Below, in pieces: positions 1-6,377 of a DNA stretch of 64,000 nt. Under the pieces are notes generated by a model that worked only from the letters and a program-made list of their open reading frames with translations, was not told the DNA's origin and made no database searches. Position 1 is the stretch's first letter. Each line of letters opens with the position of its first letter. The DNA comes from a bacterium (GTDB taxonomy: Bacteria > Planctomycetota > Planctomycetia > Isosphaerales > Isosphaeraceae): contig WGMM01000024.1 of assembly GCA_016125085.1 (NCBI GenBank), positions 20,860 to 84,859 of the forward strand, given 5' to 3'. The position numbers were made by a program, and so were the translations under genes.

Positions 1-21
1 ACGATCTTTCACCCTGGGCAT
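1..21 (-). CDS. Possible start of a further prophage gene (partial)
   Basis: An ATG on the minus strand at 21-19 is preceded by GAGGG six bases upstream and stays open to the window edge (MPRVKDR). Only seven codons are visible, so this is a guess based on the ribosome binding site and on the gene density of the element. Confidence 0.25.
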
Positions 22-59
22 GCTCAATCCCTCATTTACTCAATCGATTCTATCTCGCA

Positions 60-317
60 TCAGCTTCGGCTGCTATTCCTGATCGTTCTGACGTAGCGAT
101 ACCGATGTTTCGCCGCGTACTGATAGACGTGCACTGGCATATCTACAGCGGGAGTCGGGTTCGCCCCATCATCACAACGACAATTCGGATGAACTGGGGG
201 AAGCACTCCGACAGGAGGATCCCGGACATTCGCCGGGATCTCGATCTCGTGGATCAGCTTCGATACTCGCATTTGCAGGCCGTCTTCAGGGCCTCCGACC
301 AGCTCGACCTCGATCAT
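60..317 (-). CDS. Small phage protein starting MIEVELVGGPEDG
   Basis: An 85-residue protein. I chose the ATG at 317 because it overlaps the stop of the upstream gene as ATGA; a longer reading from 338 has no such support. The opening VELVGGPEDG resembles the start of many short uncharacterised phage proteins, and a CRC motif (HPNCRCDDG) follows near residue 50. No enzymatic motif is visible. Function is unknown; the assignment as a real gene rests on translational coupling inside the prophage early operon. Confidence 0.6.
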   Translation of the reverse strand: MIEVELVGGPEDGLQMRVSKLIHEIEIPANVRDPPVGVLPPVHPNCRCDDGANPTPAVDMPVHVYQYAAKHRYRYVRTIRNSSRS

Positions 318-583
318 TCCTGCCCCTTCCATCCGCACGCACGCCGGAACATTTCGATTCGATCCAGCATCACCGAACCAAGCTCAAACCTGAATTCCTC
401 GACTTCGCAAAGTGCGTCTCGTTCTCTTTGGAGTTCGGCCTCGATGGCTTCGACTTTTCCGGAACGGCGTTTTGCTTCGGAATCAAGAAGCGTGCATGCG
501 TCATCGATCCGCCCCTCCCGAATCGCATCGACCACGTCGTCCAGCCGCCCGACCGCGTTGGGGATGATTTGTTCGTCACTCAT
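314..583 (-). CDS. Hypothetical phage protein, helical
   Basis: An 89-residue, charged, probably helical protein starting MSDEQIIPNAVG. The start at 583 overlaps the stop of the gene before it as ATGAGTGA, the same coupling seen elsewhere in this cluster. The middle (residues about 40-70) is rich in E, R, A and L and could form a coiled coil. No family recognised. Confidence 0.6.
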   Translation of the reverse strand: MSDEQIIPNAVGRLDDVVDAIREGRIDDACTLLDSEAKRRSGKVEAIEAELQRERDALCEVEEFRFELGSVMLDRIEMFRRACGWKGQE

Positions 584-827
584 GGTTTGCCTCAAATTTG
601 ATTTCCTTGGGGTTCAACGGATCAAGTTCTCCGGGCCGAAATGATTCCCAGTCCGCAAGATCGAATAGCGATAGCTCGGAATGACATGATGGATGAAGCC
701 GCCGCGTGCGGCATGGTCCGCCCTCGTACCATGTCACCATCGTCCGATAGTATTGACCACGATTGATCATTCCGTTGCATGCCCAGCAAGGGCCGGGAGA
801 ACGGCACGTGTGAAGCCGATCACTCAT
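576..827 (-). CDS. Hypothetical phage protein with Cys/His zinc-binding pattern
   Basis: An 83-residue protein starting MSDRLHTC. The start at 827 overlaps the previous stop as ATGA. Cysteines occur as HTC, a CWAC pair and a later HPSCH, which together could make a small zinc site (CxxC plus HxxCH). It sits between two other small proteins in a coupled run. I do not recognise the family; a nucleic-acid-binding role would be a guess. Confidence 0.6.
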   Translation of the reverse strand: MSDRLHTCRSPGPCWACNGMINRGQYYRTMVTWYEGGPCRTRRLHPSCHSELSLFDLADWESFRPGELDPLNPKEIKFEANHE

Positions 828-1054
828 TCGTCGCCTCCTTTCCGCTTGTTCCACCGCTTGATTGATTCCAAGCGGCATTTGTCTTCCACTTCATTCGTTT
901 CATACTCGCCGAATCTCACAGACACAAAAATCCCGCATACTACGCATCCGGTTTTGTACGCAAAACCATAGCAACCAATGGGAAGGGAATCTCGGTGCGT
1001 CGAAGCAGGACAGCCGCAGAACGGGCAGGGTTTAAGGGTGTCGTCACTCATTTG
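824..1054 (-). CDS. Lar-like (restriction alleviation type) zinc-ribbon protein
   Basis: A 76-residue protein that opens LKPCPFCGCPA and carries a second pair CVVCG near residue 32, the layout of the Lar_restr_allev family of small phage and prophage proteins. In Rac prophage Lar counteracts type I restriction, but most family members are untested, so the role here is only inferred. The start at 1054 overlaps the previous gene as ATGAGTGA. A longer reading to 1252 has no cysteine-motif relevance and was rejected. Confidence 0.7.
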   Translation of the reverse strand, partial: QMSDDTLKPCPFCGCPASTHRDSLPIGCYGFAYKTGCVVCGIFVSVRFGEYETNEVEDKCRLESIKRWNKRKGGDE

Positions 1055-1310
1055 TCGCCTCGCTTTCCAGTTCTTTGATTCGTGCTTCAATTGCAATCGT
1101 CCCGTGCCCACCCGGCGTGTATCCTGCGGTGCGAATCGTTCGCAGCAGGGCCAACGCCCGCCGCAGCACCTTGACCTCGCGAGCCTCCACCACCAACCCC
1201 GCGTCGATGGCGGCGTTGAGGATGGCGGGAATGTCGTATTCTTCCATTGCATCGTTAATTTTCTTTGCGAGATCTTCGCTGATCTCTTCCGGCCTGATCG
1301 TCCCCATCAC
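1044..1310 (-). CDS. Hypothetical phage protein
   Basis: An 88-residue helical protein (MMGTIRPEEISEDLAKKIND...). It may start at either of two adjacent ATGs. It overlaps both neighbours by a few bases. The sequence shows no cysteines, transmembrane segment or recognised motif; a helix with heptad-like leucines (VLRRALALLRTI) lies near residues 45-60. Function unknown. Confidence 0.55.
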   Translation of the reverse strand: MMGTIRPEEISEDLAKKINDAMEEYDIPAILNAAIDAGLVVEAREVKVLRRALALLRTIRTAGYTPGGHGTIAIEARIKELESEATNE

Positions 1311-1528
1311 TTCCTCCCCTCAACTCGATCCATCACCAGGGCCAGCGCGAACACCGCCACGACGAACGCGAACGAGGCCCAAGTGTCGTTTTCTGTCCAA
1401 ACTCCACCGGAACGATGGCCCATAAAGGCCGCTGGCGTGCCCGTGGTTGCGATCTCGCTGGCGTGGTGGATAGATTCCACCATCCGGGCGTCAATCGTCG
1501 CTCCTGCGCAAAATTTGGACGTTTTCAT
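1307..1528 (-). CDS. Small phage protein with C-terminal membrane segment
   Basis: A 73-residue protein starting MKTSKFCAGATID at 1528, where the ATG overlaps the previous stop as ATGA. A hydrophobic stretch (SFAFVVAVFALALVM) near residues 51-66 followed by a short charged tail suggests a tail-anchored membrane protein. No family recognised. A longer reading to 1798 is out of keeping with the coupled starts and was rejected. Confidence 0.5.
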   Translation of the reverse strand: MKTSKFCAGATIDARMVESIHHASEIATTGTPAAFMGHRSGGVWTENDTWASFAFVVAVFALALVMDRVEGRK

Positions 1529-1740
1529 GATTTCGCCCCCGGCTGCATGGGTGGCGTGATGCCGGACTGTGCCGCCTGAGTCCGGCCCGACCGCTCCAGG
1601 TCGATCCCGGAGTTCACCACGTGCATCTCGGAATAGGTCAGCAGTTGCCCGGATCTCGCCAGAACGCTCGTGATCACGCCGCGATGGGCCTTTACGGACT
1701 CGATCAGTTGCAGGAAAGTGCTTTCGTCGATGTGCATCAC
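1525..1740 (-). CDS. Hypothetical phage protein
   Basis: A 71-residue protein (MMHIDESTFLQLIES...). It follows the RusA-like gene after eight bases and overlaps the next gene as ATGA. It is mildly helical with a glutamine- and proline-rich tail. No known family or motif. Confidence 0.5.
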   Translation of the reverse strand: MMHIDESTFLQLIESVKAHRGVITSVLARSGQLLTYSEMHVVNSGIDLERSGRTQAAQSGITPPMQPGAKS

Positions 1741-1748
1741 TCCACTCC

Positions 1749-2192
1749 TCAGTTCTCAAGCTCACGAACGACGACCCGGATGAACTCCGAGTCGGCATAA
1801 ACCTTCCGCACCGGACCGTCGACCACCTGAGAGTCGTCGGACCACACGATCCCCGTTAGAGCGTCCTCGGTCGACTTCAGGCAGTTCGTCCGGTCCCCGT
1901 TTCGCGTCGTCGGCCAGCGGGGAGCTGACTCCTTCAGCACGCCGGCATTCCGGCCCGTCCCAAAGTGCCCCTTTGGCCGAACGAACCCGAATTCCAGAGA
2001 CAGCCACACCGGACGCTCCGTGATCTTCCACCCTTGCTCCGTCACCGCGCGGCTCGCGAAAAGCCGGATGGTCGCCACATAGGCCGCTTTGCCCTTGTGG
2101 GCGTCGAACATCTTCCCGTTGCGTCCGATCGCCTTCCGGTTGGAAGTCGCCAGGGCCTTCGCCGGGATCTCGAATGCCAGCGTCTGATTCAT
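1749..2192 (-). CDS. rusA: RusA-like Holliday junction resolvase
   Basis: A 147-residue protein with the RusA layout: an N-terminal strand-rich half, then RTNCLKSTEDALTG and SDDSQVVDGPVRKVY, matching the RusA core (PDLDN..K..LDAL ... DDAQV). Members are homodimeric endonucleases that resolve Holliday junctions in lambdoid phages. I chose the ATG at 2192 because AAAGGGG stands a few bases upstream; a GTG at 2219 overlapping the upstream stop is an alternative. Oddly, the usual DxDN acid pair reads DRTN (residues 100-103), so the second catalytic aspartate appears replaced by threonine. It may be a divergent or inactive copy. It pairs functionally with RecT and YqaJ in the same operon. Confidence 0.75.
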   Translation of the reverse strand: MNQTLAFEIPAKALATSNRKAIGRNGKMFDAHKGKAAYVATIRLFASRAVTEQGWKITERPVWLSLEFGFVRPKGHFGTGRNAGVLKESAPRWPTTRNGDRTNCLKSTEDALTGIVWSDDSQVVDGPVRKVYADSEFIRVVVRELEN

Positions 2193-2215
2193 CTGCTGAC
2201 CCCTTTCGCTCCGAA

Positions 2216-2506
2216 TCACTTGATCCTCCGCAGATTCTCGCCAAGCTCCTGGGGGGGATATCCTTGGCCCAGCTCCTGGGCTTCGCCGTCAATCGCCCGC
2301 GAATCCTGCTCTCTGACCTCGGGAGAAACGTACTGGTTGGCCTTCAGGCGTTCGATGTGAAACGCCCGCTGGGCTTCGTAGACCTCGCGGCCACCGACCC
2401 CGTTGAAGTTGTCGTATCTGGCGTCCCAGGCTTGCATCGCCTGCTGGATCAGAAGCCCGGAAGCCAGACTTGCGGCCACCATCGCCGCGGCAGGAACTTT
2501 TTTCAT
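2216..2506 (-). CDS. Hypothetical exported or membrane-anchored phage protein
   Basis: A 96-residue protein starting MKKVPAAAMVAASLASGLLIQ, a positively charged start followed by a hydrophobic run typical of a signal peptide or anchor. GGGAG stands eight bases before the ATG at 2506; an in-frame ATG at 2521 is less well placed. The rest is hydrophilic with no recognised motif. It lies between the zinc-cysteine protein and RusA. Confidence 0.55.
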   Translation of the reverse strand: MKKVPAAAMVAASLASGLLIQQAMQAWDARYDNFNGVGGREVYEAQRAFHIERLKANQYVSPEVREQDSRAIDGEAQELGQGYPPQELGENLRRIK

Positions 2507-2511
2507 CGCGT

Positions 2512-3288
2512 TCACTCCCATTCGTTCCGTTCGTCCCCGTTCGCATAAACCGCCAGTGCCATCGCCTCGGGGTTGAGCTGCGGCGGCGGGGTGGATTTGC
2601 TCTTGCGGCCGGCCAGCAAAGCGCGGGCCTCATCCACGGTCTGAGGCGGATTCGGCTGAACCGTCCGGGCCGTCGCCGTGCCCGATCCCACCTGCCGGGC
2701 CATTGACCGCACCGATTCGCGATACTGCCGCATCTGCTCCGCTTCGCTGGCGTCCGGGTCCACGCCGAACCGCACGAGGTTCGATCCCGCACGGGCCGAA
2801 TCCTCCCGCCGTTTGGTGGATGCCTTCGCTTTCAGGTCCGGCCGGTTCGCCAGGCAGAGGTTCTTCCGTTCGTTCGCTCCCCAGAGGAACTGCCCCCGGC
2901 CGCAGTCGCAGTAGATCGCCCGGTTCGAGACTTCGCCCGTCTTTCCCCCTGGGAGCGGCAGGACCACGATGCCCCCATGGCAAAGTTCGCAGCCCGCGAA
3001 GTCGTCGGCCCTCACCGTCTGCACCGGCTCGCCCTCCGAGGCCGCCTGGATTTCGACGATCAGGGCATCGACCATCTTCGAGCCGGTCGTCGGCGTCTTC
3101 TCAATCCGCTCGTACAGGCTCGACAGTGCGTCGACTTCGGCGGGGACTCCGAACTTCCGGCACGCATGCAGCACTCGCTTCGCATGCAGCACGCCGGCCT
3201 CGGTGTTGAAGTCGATTCGGGCTGAATCGTAGATGTTGAACAGATCCTGAAGTTCGCTCAGGGCATCAGCCATGTCCGTCGGTGTCAT
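2512..3288 (-). CDS. Hypothetical phage replication-region protein with Cys cluster
   Basis: A 258-residue protein starting MTPTDMADALSELQDLFNIYD. The ATG at 3288 overlaps the stop of the O-like initiator as ATGA; a longer reading to 3615 would lie inside that gene and was rejected. The first 90 residues are helical. A CELCHGG pair and a later YCDCGRG pair (about residues 95-130) look like a zinc site. Its position straight after the initiator is that of the lambda P helicase-loader gene, but no P or DnaC motif is visible, so that role is only a positional guess. Confidence 0.6.
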   Translation of the reverse strand: MTPTDMADALSELQDLFNIYDSARIDFNTEAGVLHAKRVLHACRKFGVPAEVDALSSLYERIEKTPTTGSKMVDALIVEIQAASEGEPVQTVRADDFAGCELCHGGIVVLPLPGGKTGEVSNRAIYCDCGRGQFLWGANERKNLCLANRPDLKAKASTKRREDSARAGSNLVRFGVDPDASEAEQMRQYRESVRSMARQVGSGTATARTVQPNPPQTVDEARALLAGRKSKSTPPPQLNPEAMALAVYANGDERNEWE

Positions 3289-4202
3289 GCCATTTCCGCC
3301 TTTCTGAGTGCGTCCTCGACCCGCTTTTCGTACTTCGCGACTTCTTCGGGCGTGCTCTCGCCCCTGGGCAGGAGTCGCCGGGCCGTCGCCAGCCCGGCCT
3401 TCGCCTTGATCAGTTCCAGCGACTCCCTCGGCTTCGCCTGGTGGCCGGCGTGTCCGTTCGCCGTCGGTGCCGGCTGAACCTCGGGGAGATCCCGGAAGAT
3501 TTTCCATGCATAATTCGGACCCTTGTTCCCGCCCCGGGACTGGATGGTTCGAAGCGTTTCCTTGACCCGCCAGTCCGTCAGCGGGATCTCTTGAAATTGC
3601 ACCTGGCCGATCCATGCCTCCGCACCAACGGCCGTGGCCATGCGTTTCAATTCCGCCGGGATCGGTTCAGGTTTCTTGCCGAGGTCGGAAAGAGCAGAGC
3701 GGCAGCCTTCGGCGAATGGGGTCGGCTTCGATTCTTCAGAAACGCTTCCGCTCTTCTCACTGTGTTGAATATTGTGTTCAAGAATTGTGTTCATTATTGG
3801 ACCCGGAAGTTTTTCTTCCGGGTTACGTGGAAGTTTTTCTTCCGGGTTGGCGGAAGTTTTTCTTCCGGGTTGACCCGGAAGTTTTTCTTCCGGGTTGGTA
3901 CCCTCTAACCCGGAAGTTTTTCTTCCGGGTCGTTGGAACCATTCGGGCGACTCTATCGTGAGAACACGGTCCCTCGAATCGCCATTTTCGATTGAAATGA
4001 ATCCCGTTTTGGCAATGGCTGAAATATCATTTCTAACCGATCGATCCGACTTGCCCAGGATCGAGGCCAGTTTCGGATTTCGCACTTTGCACTTGCCAGT
4101 CTCGCCATTGGCGAACGTGCTGATCAGAATGAGCGTCCGCAACGCCTCCCCATTGAGGTCGGAAGTGATCCAGGACATGGGCACGAAGGCGTTGCGGGAC
4201 AT
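3285..4202 (-). CDS. Phage replication initiator, winged-helix N-terminus, lambda O-like
   Basis: A 305-residue protein. Residues 1-90 (NAFVPMSWI...VRNPKLASILGKSDRSVRNDISAIAKTGFISI) form a winged helix of the HTH_36 / replication-initiator kind. Residues about 95-135 are low complexity and encode five palindromic repeats (NPEEKLPG or PGRKTSG). The C-terminal part, after an acidic linker, has a helical domain ending KGPNYAWKIFRDL. This domain order, DNA-binding head, iteron-coding linker, partner-binding tail, is that of lambda O, whose gene contains the origin. GAGGGG stands eight bases before the ATG at 4202. It is coupled to the gene that follows (ATGA). Confidence 0.75.
   Translation of the reverse strand: MSRNAFVPMSWITSDLNGEALRTLILISTFANGETGKCKVRNPKLASILGKSDRSVRNDISAIAKTGFISIENGDSRDRVLTIESPEWFQRPGRKTSGLEGTNPEEKLPGQPGRKTSANPEEKLPRNPEEKLPGPIMNTILEHNIQHSEKSGSVSEESKPTPFAEGCRSALSDLGKKPEPIPAELKRMATAVGAEAWIGQVQFQEIPLTDWRVKETLRTIQSRGGNKGPNYAWKIFRDLPEVQPAPTANGHAGHQAKPRESLELIKAKAGLATARRLLPRGESTPEEVAKYEKRVEDALRKAEMA
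3801..3930. repeat. Five 23-bp palindromic iterons inside the initiator gene (candidate replication origin)
   Basis: Copies lie at 3801-3823, 3825-3847, 3848-3870, 3873-3895 and 3908-3930. Each full copy has arms ACCCGGAAG and CTTCCGGGT around a five-base T run (+ strand); copies 2 and 3 have degenerate left arm ends. The repeats are read in two different frames by the gene, giving EEKLPG in three copies and RKTSG or RKTSA in two, so the DNA sequence rather than the peptide is conserved. Clustered iterons within an initiator gene are the arrangement of lambdoid ori. Confidence 0.75.
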
Positions 4203-4206
4203 GTTT

Positions 4207-4629
4207 TCAGCCCCTCACGACCAGAGCCTTGAGAAGCCGCATCGCCCGGCGGTTTCCTTTCTCGGCCTCTTCCGCGAGGAACTCGTCCAGCTCCTGTTCG
4301 GCGGCCGGGCTGTATCGAACGTCGATCGGCTCGCCCCCGAGCTGCGAGACTTGCTCGTCCGTCAGGCCACCCAGGACTCCGGGGATCGACTTCTTCTGTT
4401 CATTGTTCCAGGCCCTTTCCTCCCAGTCTGGACGTCGTTTTCGCTGCACTCCAGCGCTGTCAAGGGCCGCGGCAACCAGCCTTCGCATCTGCCCCGTAAT
4501 CGACCGGTTCGGATAGTGCTCGCGAAGCAGGGCTTGTACCTGGACTGTCTTCCCGTCGAATCGCTTCCGCTTGGCGGCGGAGACAATCTTCTTCATGTCG
4601 GATTTCGAAATCAGCGGTCGCTTCTTCAT
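4207..4629 (-). CDS. Hypothetical basic phage protein
   Basis: A 140-residue protein starting MKKRPLISKSDMKKIVSAAKRKRF. GAGGAG stands seven bases before the ATG at 4629; an upstream ATG at 4689 lacks such a site. The first 85 residues are strongly basic and could bind nucleic acid; the last 35 are acidic and helical (AAEQELDEFLAEEAEKGNRRAMRLL). It ends four bases before the O-like initiator. No family recognised. Confidence 0.6.
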   Translation of the reverse strand: MKKRPLISKSDMKKIVSAAKRKRFDGKTVQVQALLREHYPNRSITGQMRRLVAAALDSAGVQRKRRPDWEERAWNNEQKKSIPGVLGGLTDEQVSQLGGEPIDVRYSPAAEQELDEFLAEEAEKGNRRAMRLLKALVVRG

Positions 4630-4639
4630 GCTGTGCTCC

Positions 4640-4867
4640 TCATTCGAAAAGTGATGCCTGGCCGGGCAGCTCCGCACGGAGATACCCACGGTTCGCGGTC
4701 AGTTCGTCGCAGATCCGGTCGACCTTCTGTTCATATTCGACGGATTCGTTCATCCAGCCCCGGTCTCGGGTTTTGAAATACTGTCGCTGGGCGTGACGCA
4801 TTTTGGGCGTCAGTTCGGCCAACTTTTCGAGCAGGGCATACCGCCGCTCAAGATGCGTTTTCGCCAT
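4640..4867 (-). CDS. Hypothetical small phage protein
   Basis: A 75-residue, charged, helical protein (MAKTHLERRYALLEKLAELTPKM...). Its start lies inside the last codons of csrA, so the two are likely translationally coupled. A short heptad pattern (ALLEKLAEL) near residue 12 might allow dimerisation. Function unknown. Confidence 0.5.
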   Translation of the reverse strand: MAKTHLERRYALLEKLAELTPKMRHAQRQYFKTRDRGWMNESVEYEQKVDRICDELTANRGYLRAELPGQASLFE

Positions 4868-5048
4868 CGGTTTCGTTGCCTTTCTTTGGTTGCAACTCGT
4901 TTCGCAAGATTTTGAAAATCTCCTTCGATCCTTCGAAACCGATGCGTGCCTGGTGGCCTCTGGTTTCGATCAATGTGATCTCCAGCTTTTCGCCACTGGG
5001 GATTTCGACGATGAATTTCTCATTCAGGTCACGTGTCAGCACGAGCAT
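4848..5048 (-). CDS. csrA: CsrA-family RNA-binding translational regulator
   Basis: A 66-residue protein, the usual CsrA length. It opens MLVLTRDLNEKFIVEIPSGE and continues ITLIETRGHQARIGFEGSKEI with a later ILRNEL, lining up along its whole length with CsrA/RsmA, including the RNA-contacting Arg6 region and the second arginine near the end of strand five (VHREE in E. coli). The position after Arg6 is aspartate rather than arginine. CsrA dimers bind GGA motifs in mRNA leaders. AAGGAGG stands eight bases upstream of the ATG at 5048 and itself contains GGA twice, which would allow autoregulation. It sits in the middle of the phage early operon, so it may steer host or phage translation. Confidence 0.85.
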   Translation of the reverse strand: MLVLTRDLNEKFIVEIPSGEKLEITLIETRGHQARIGFEGSKEIFKILRNELQPKKGNETDGENAS

Positions 5049-5076
5049 TCGAAGGTCCTCCTTGATGCGGATGAAA

Positions 5077-5112
5077 CCCCGCCCGGCTGTTTGCCGGAGA
5101 CGGGCGGGGTTG
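5077..5112 (-). promoter_or_regulatory. GC-rich hairpin in the csrA leader
   Basis: On the minus strand AACCCCGCCCG pairs with CGGGCGGGGTT around an internal CCGGC/GCCGG stem, and a short T run follows. It lies about 30 bases before the csrA ribosome binding site. It could terminate transcripts coming through the tRNA region or act as a leader structure; the sequence does not decide between them. Confidence 0.45.
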
Positions 5113-5283
5113 CGGAATGTGGGAGGGACTTCCCCATCAGTCAGTGAAGCCACTCACACGCACGGAAAAGGCGGGATTTCACCCTTTCCGAAACCTGCGT
5201 CCGGCTTTCGAGGCCAGAACCAGCGGGGTCCGAATCCGCTGGCGACACGAGTCCGCAAGACTCCCTCCCGGCGAGAAGGGAAA

Positions 5284-5336
5284 GACGTGGCCGGGAATCG
5301 AACCCGAGGCCGTGCACGGCTGCACCTGCACACGTC
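5284..5336 (-). ncRNA. tRNA-like element lacking a D arm (or tRNA remnant)
   Basis: Fifty-three bases fold into an acceptor-like stem (GACGTG with CACGTC) and a canonical T arm (TCGGG, loop TTCGATT, CCCGG). Between them is one short hairpin (GTGCA/TGCAC) instead of normal D and anticodon arms. The T loop is perfect, but there is no credible anticodon arm. It could be a decayed tRNA or a tRNA mimic. It lies 101 bases downstream of a better tRNA on the same strand. Confidence 0.4.
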
Positions 5337-5437
5337 GTTTGAGCCGCCCCGACATCGGGTCGATGGTTCCGCCGTTATCGGGCCCATCGTTTTCGCGGCC
5401 ACCGGCTGGGCACTCCGCAAAGAACACTTCAGCCGAA

Positions 5438-5508
5438 CCCAGGGGCGGGGATTCGAACCCCGATTTCCGGCAACCAAGCCGGCGTCCTAACCCTTAGACG
5501 ACCCCCGA
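5438..5508 (-). tRNA. Prophage tRNA, isotype uncertain (six-base anticodon loop)
   Basis: A 71-base cloverleaf: acceptor TCGGGGG with CCCCTGG, D arm GTCTAAGGGTTAGGA, anticodon stem CCGGC/GCCGG, variable AAAT, T arm CGGGG-TTCGAAT-CCCCG, discriminator G, no encoded CCA. The anticodon loop reads TTGGTT, one base short of the usual seven, so the isotype is unclear; the loop resembles Thr(GGT), while the body resembles Gln or Glu tRNAs. It may be functional with a non-standard loop or may have lost a base. Confidence 0.65.
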
Positions 5509-5680
5509 TGCTTCCCGCACGGCCTTGCCACCGTGCTGGATTGAGTCGATACGATCGGATGGATCAGCGTCTCATAGTGCACCTCGCTTTCTGATGAATT
5601 TCGCAGAGTCATCACCGGGGGCCTCTCGTGACTTCATTTCCCGGTGCGGTGGCCGGGCGGGGCTCGTGGTTGCATATTGA

Positions 5681-6262
5681 TCACTTTGGTTCGGTAAGAA
5701 CCGCAGTCTCTATTTGCTTGGCTTTTTTGATCCACCGCTGTGCGGCTTCGAGAGCCTTCGTAAGCGTTTCAGGAGTTGGTGTAGACGTACCGTGAAAGTA
5801 GTCGATAAATTCAACACTCCACGGCATTGCCGCTTCTTCCCACTCCCTCAGCCGATTTTCCTGATCGGCAAGTTGCTTTTTCAGTGAGGCGATTTCGGCG
5901 TCCTTTTCCTTCACCTTGAACCGCGCCGTTTTTTCATATTCGGCGAGACAGTCGTTTTCTTTTTTCAGCTGGTCGATTTCGGCGTCACGGGCAGCGATGG
6001 CTTTGCCTTGATGTTGATAGAGCCAATCGTAATCGTTGTCTTTCTCCGTTCCGCTCCCCTTGAGCGTGGCCATCGTCATCGCCTCGGCATCGGATGGCTC
6101 AGCCGCGGCGGATTCGGGTTGCCAAACGCAATGCCAGTTATCCAAGCAATAACGCCAGATCGACCCGTCATCGAACAGAATGACCGGATATGGCGTATTG
6201 TCCTGGTTGTAAGCGATTTCAAACTGGACGGGCTTCAGACTCGGATCGGGTGCGGTTTTCAT
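5681..6262 (-). CDS. Hypothetical phage coiled-coil protein
   Basis: A 193-residue protein. Residues about 1-50 form a small domain (FEIAYNQDNTPYPVILFDDGSIWRY). Residues about 85-145 are a clear coiled coil (AARDAEIDQLKKENDCLAEYEKT and further heptads). The C-terminus is helical. GAGGAA precedes the ATG at 6262. It lies downstream of recT and upstream of the tRNA region. No family recognised; structural or scaffold roles are possible. Confidence 0.6.
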   Translation of the reverse strand: MKTAPDPSLKPVQFEIAYNQDNTPYPVILFDDGSIWRYCLDNWHCVWQPESAAAEPSDAEAMTMATLKGSGTEKDNDYDWLYQHQGKAIAARDAEIDQLKKENDCLAEYEKTARFKVKEKDAEIASLKKQLADQENRLREWEEAAMPWSVEFIDYFHGTSTPTPETLTKALEAAQRWIKKAKQIETAVLTEPK

Positions 6263-6377
6263 TTCGTTCCTCGTTTCATCGTTCGTGTGAAAAATCGGCC
6301 TTCCTTGGCCCCAGCCCGTCAGATATAAGCGGGGCGATCCATCGCGACCGGAACGCTCCGGCCCTCGTTTCGATGTC

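Noticed and set aside
3801..3930. Possible CRISPR array
   Set aside because: Repeats are palindromic with spacers of 0-12 bases of no constant size and lie inside a coding sequence; no cas genes are near.
5284..5690. A tmRNA, judged by the T arm and missing D arm
   Set aside because: No matching 5' GGGGC-like end, tag reading frame or pseudoknots are visible upstream on the minus strand.
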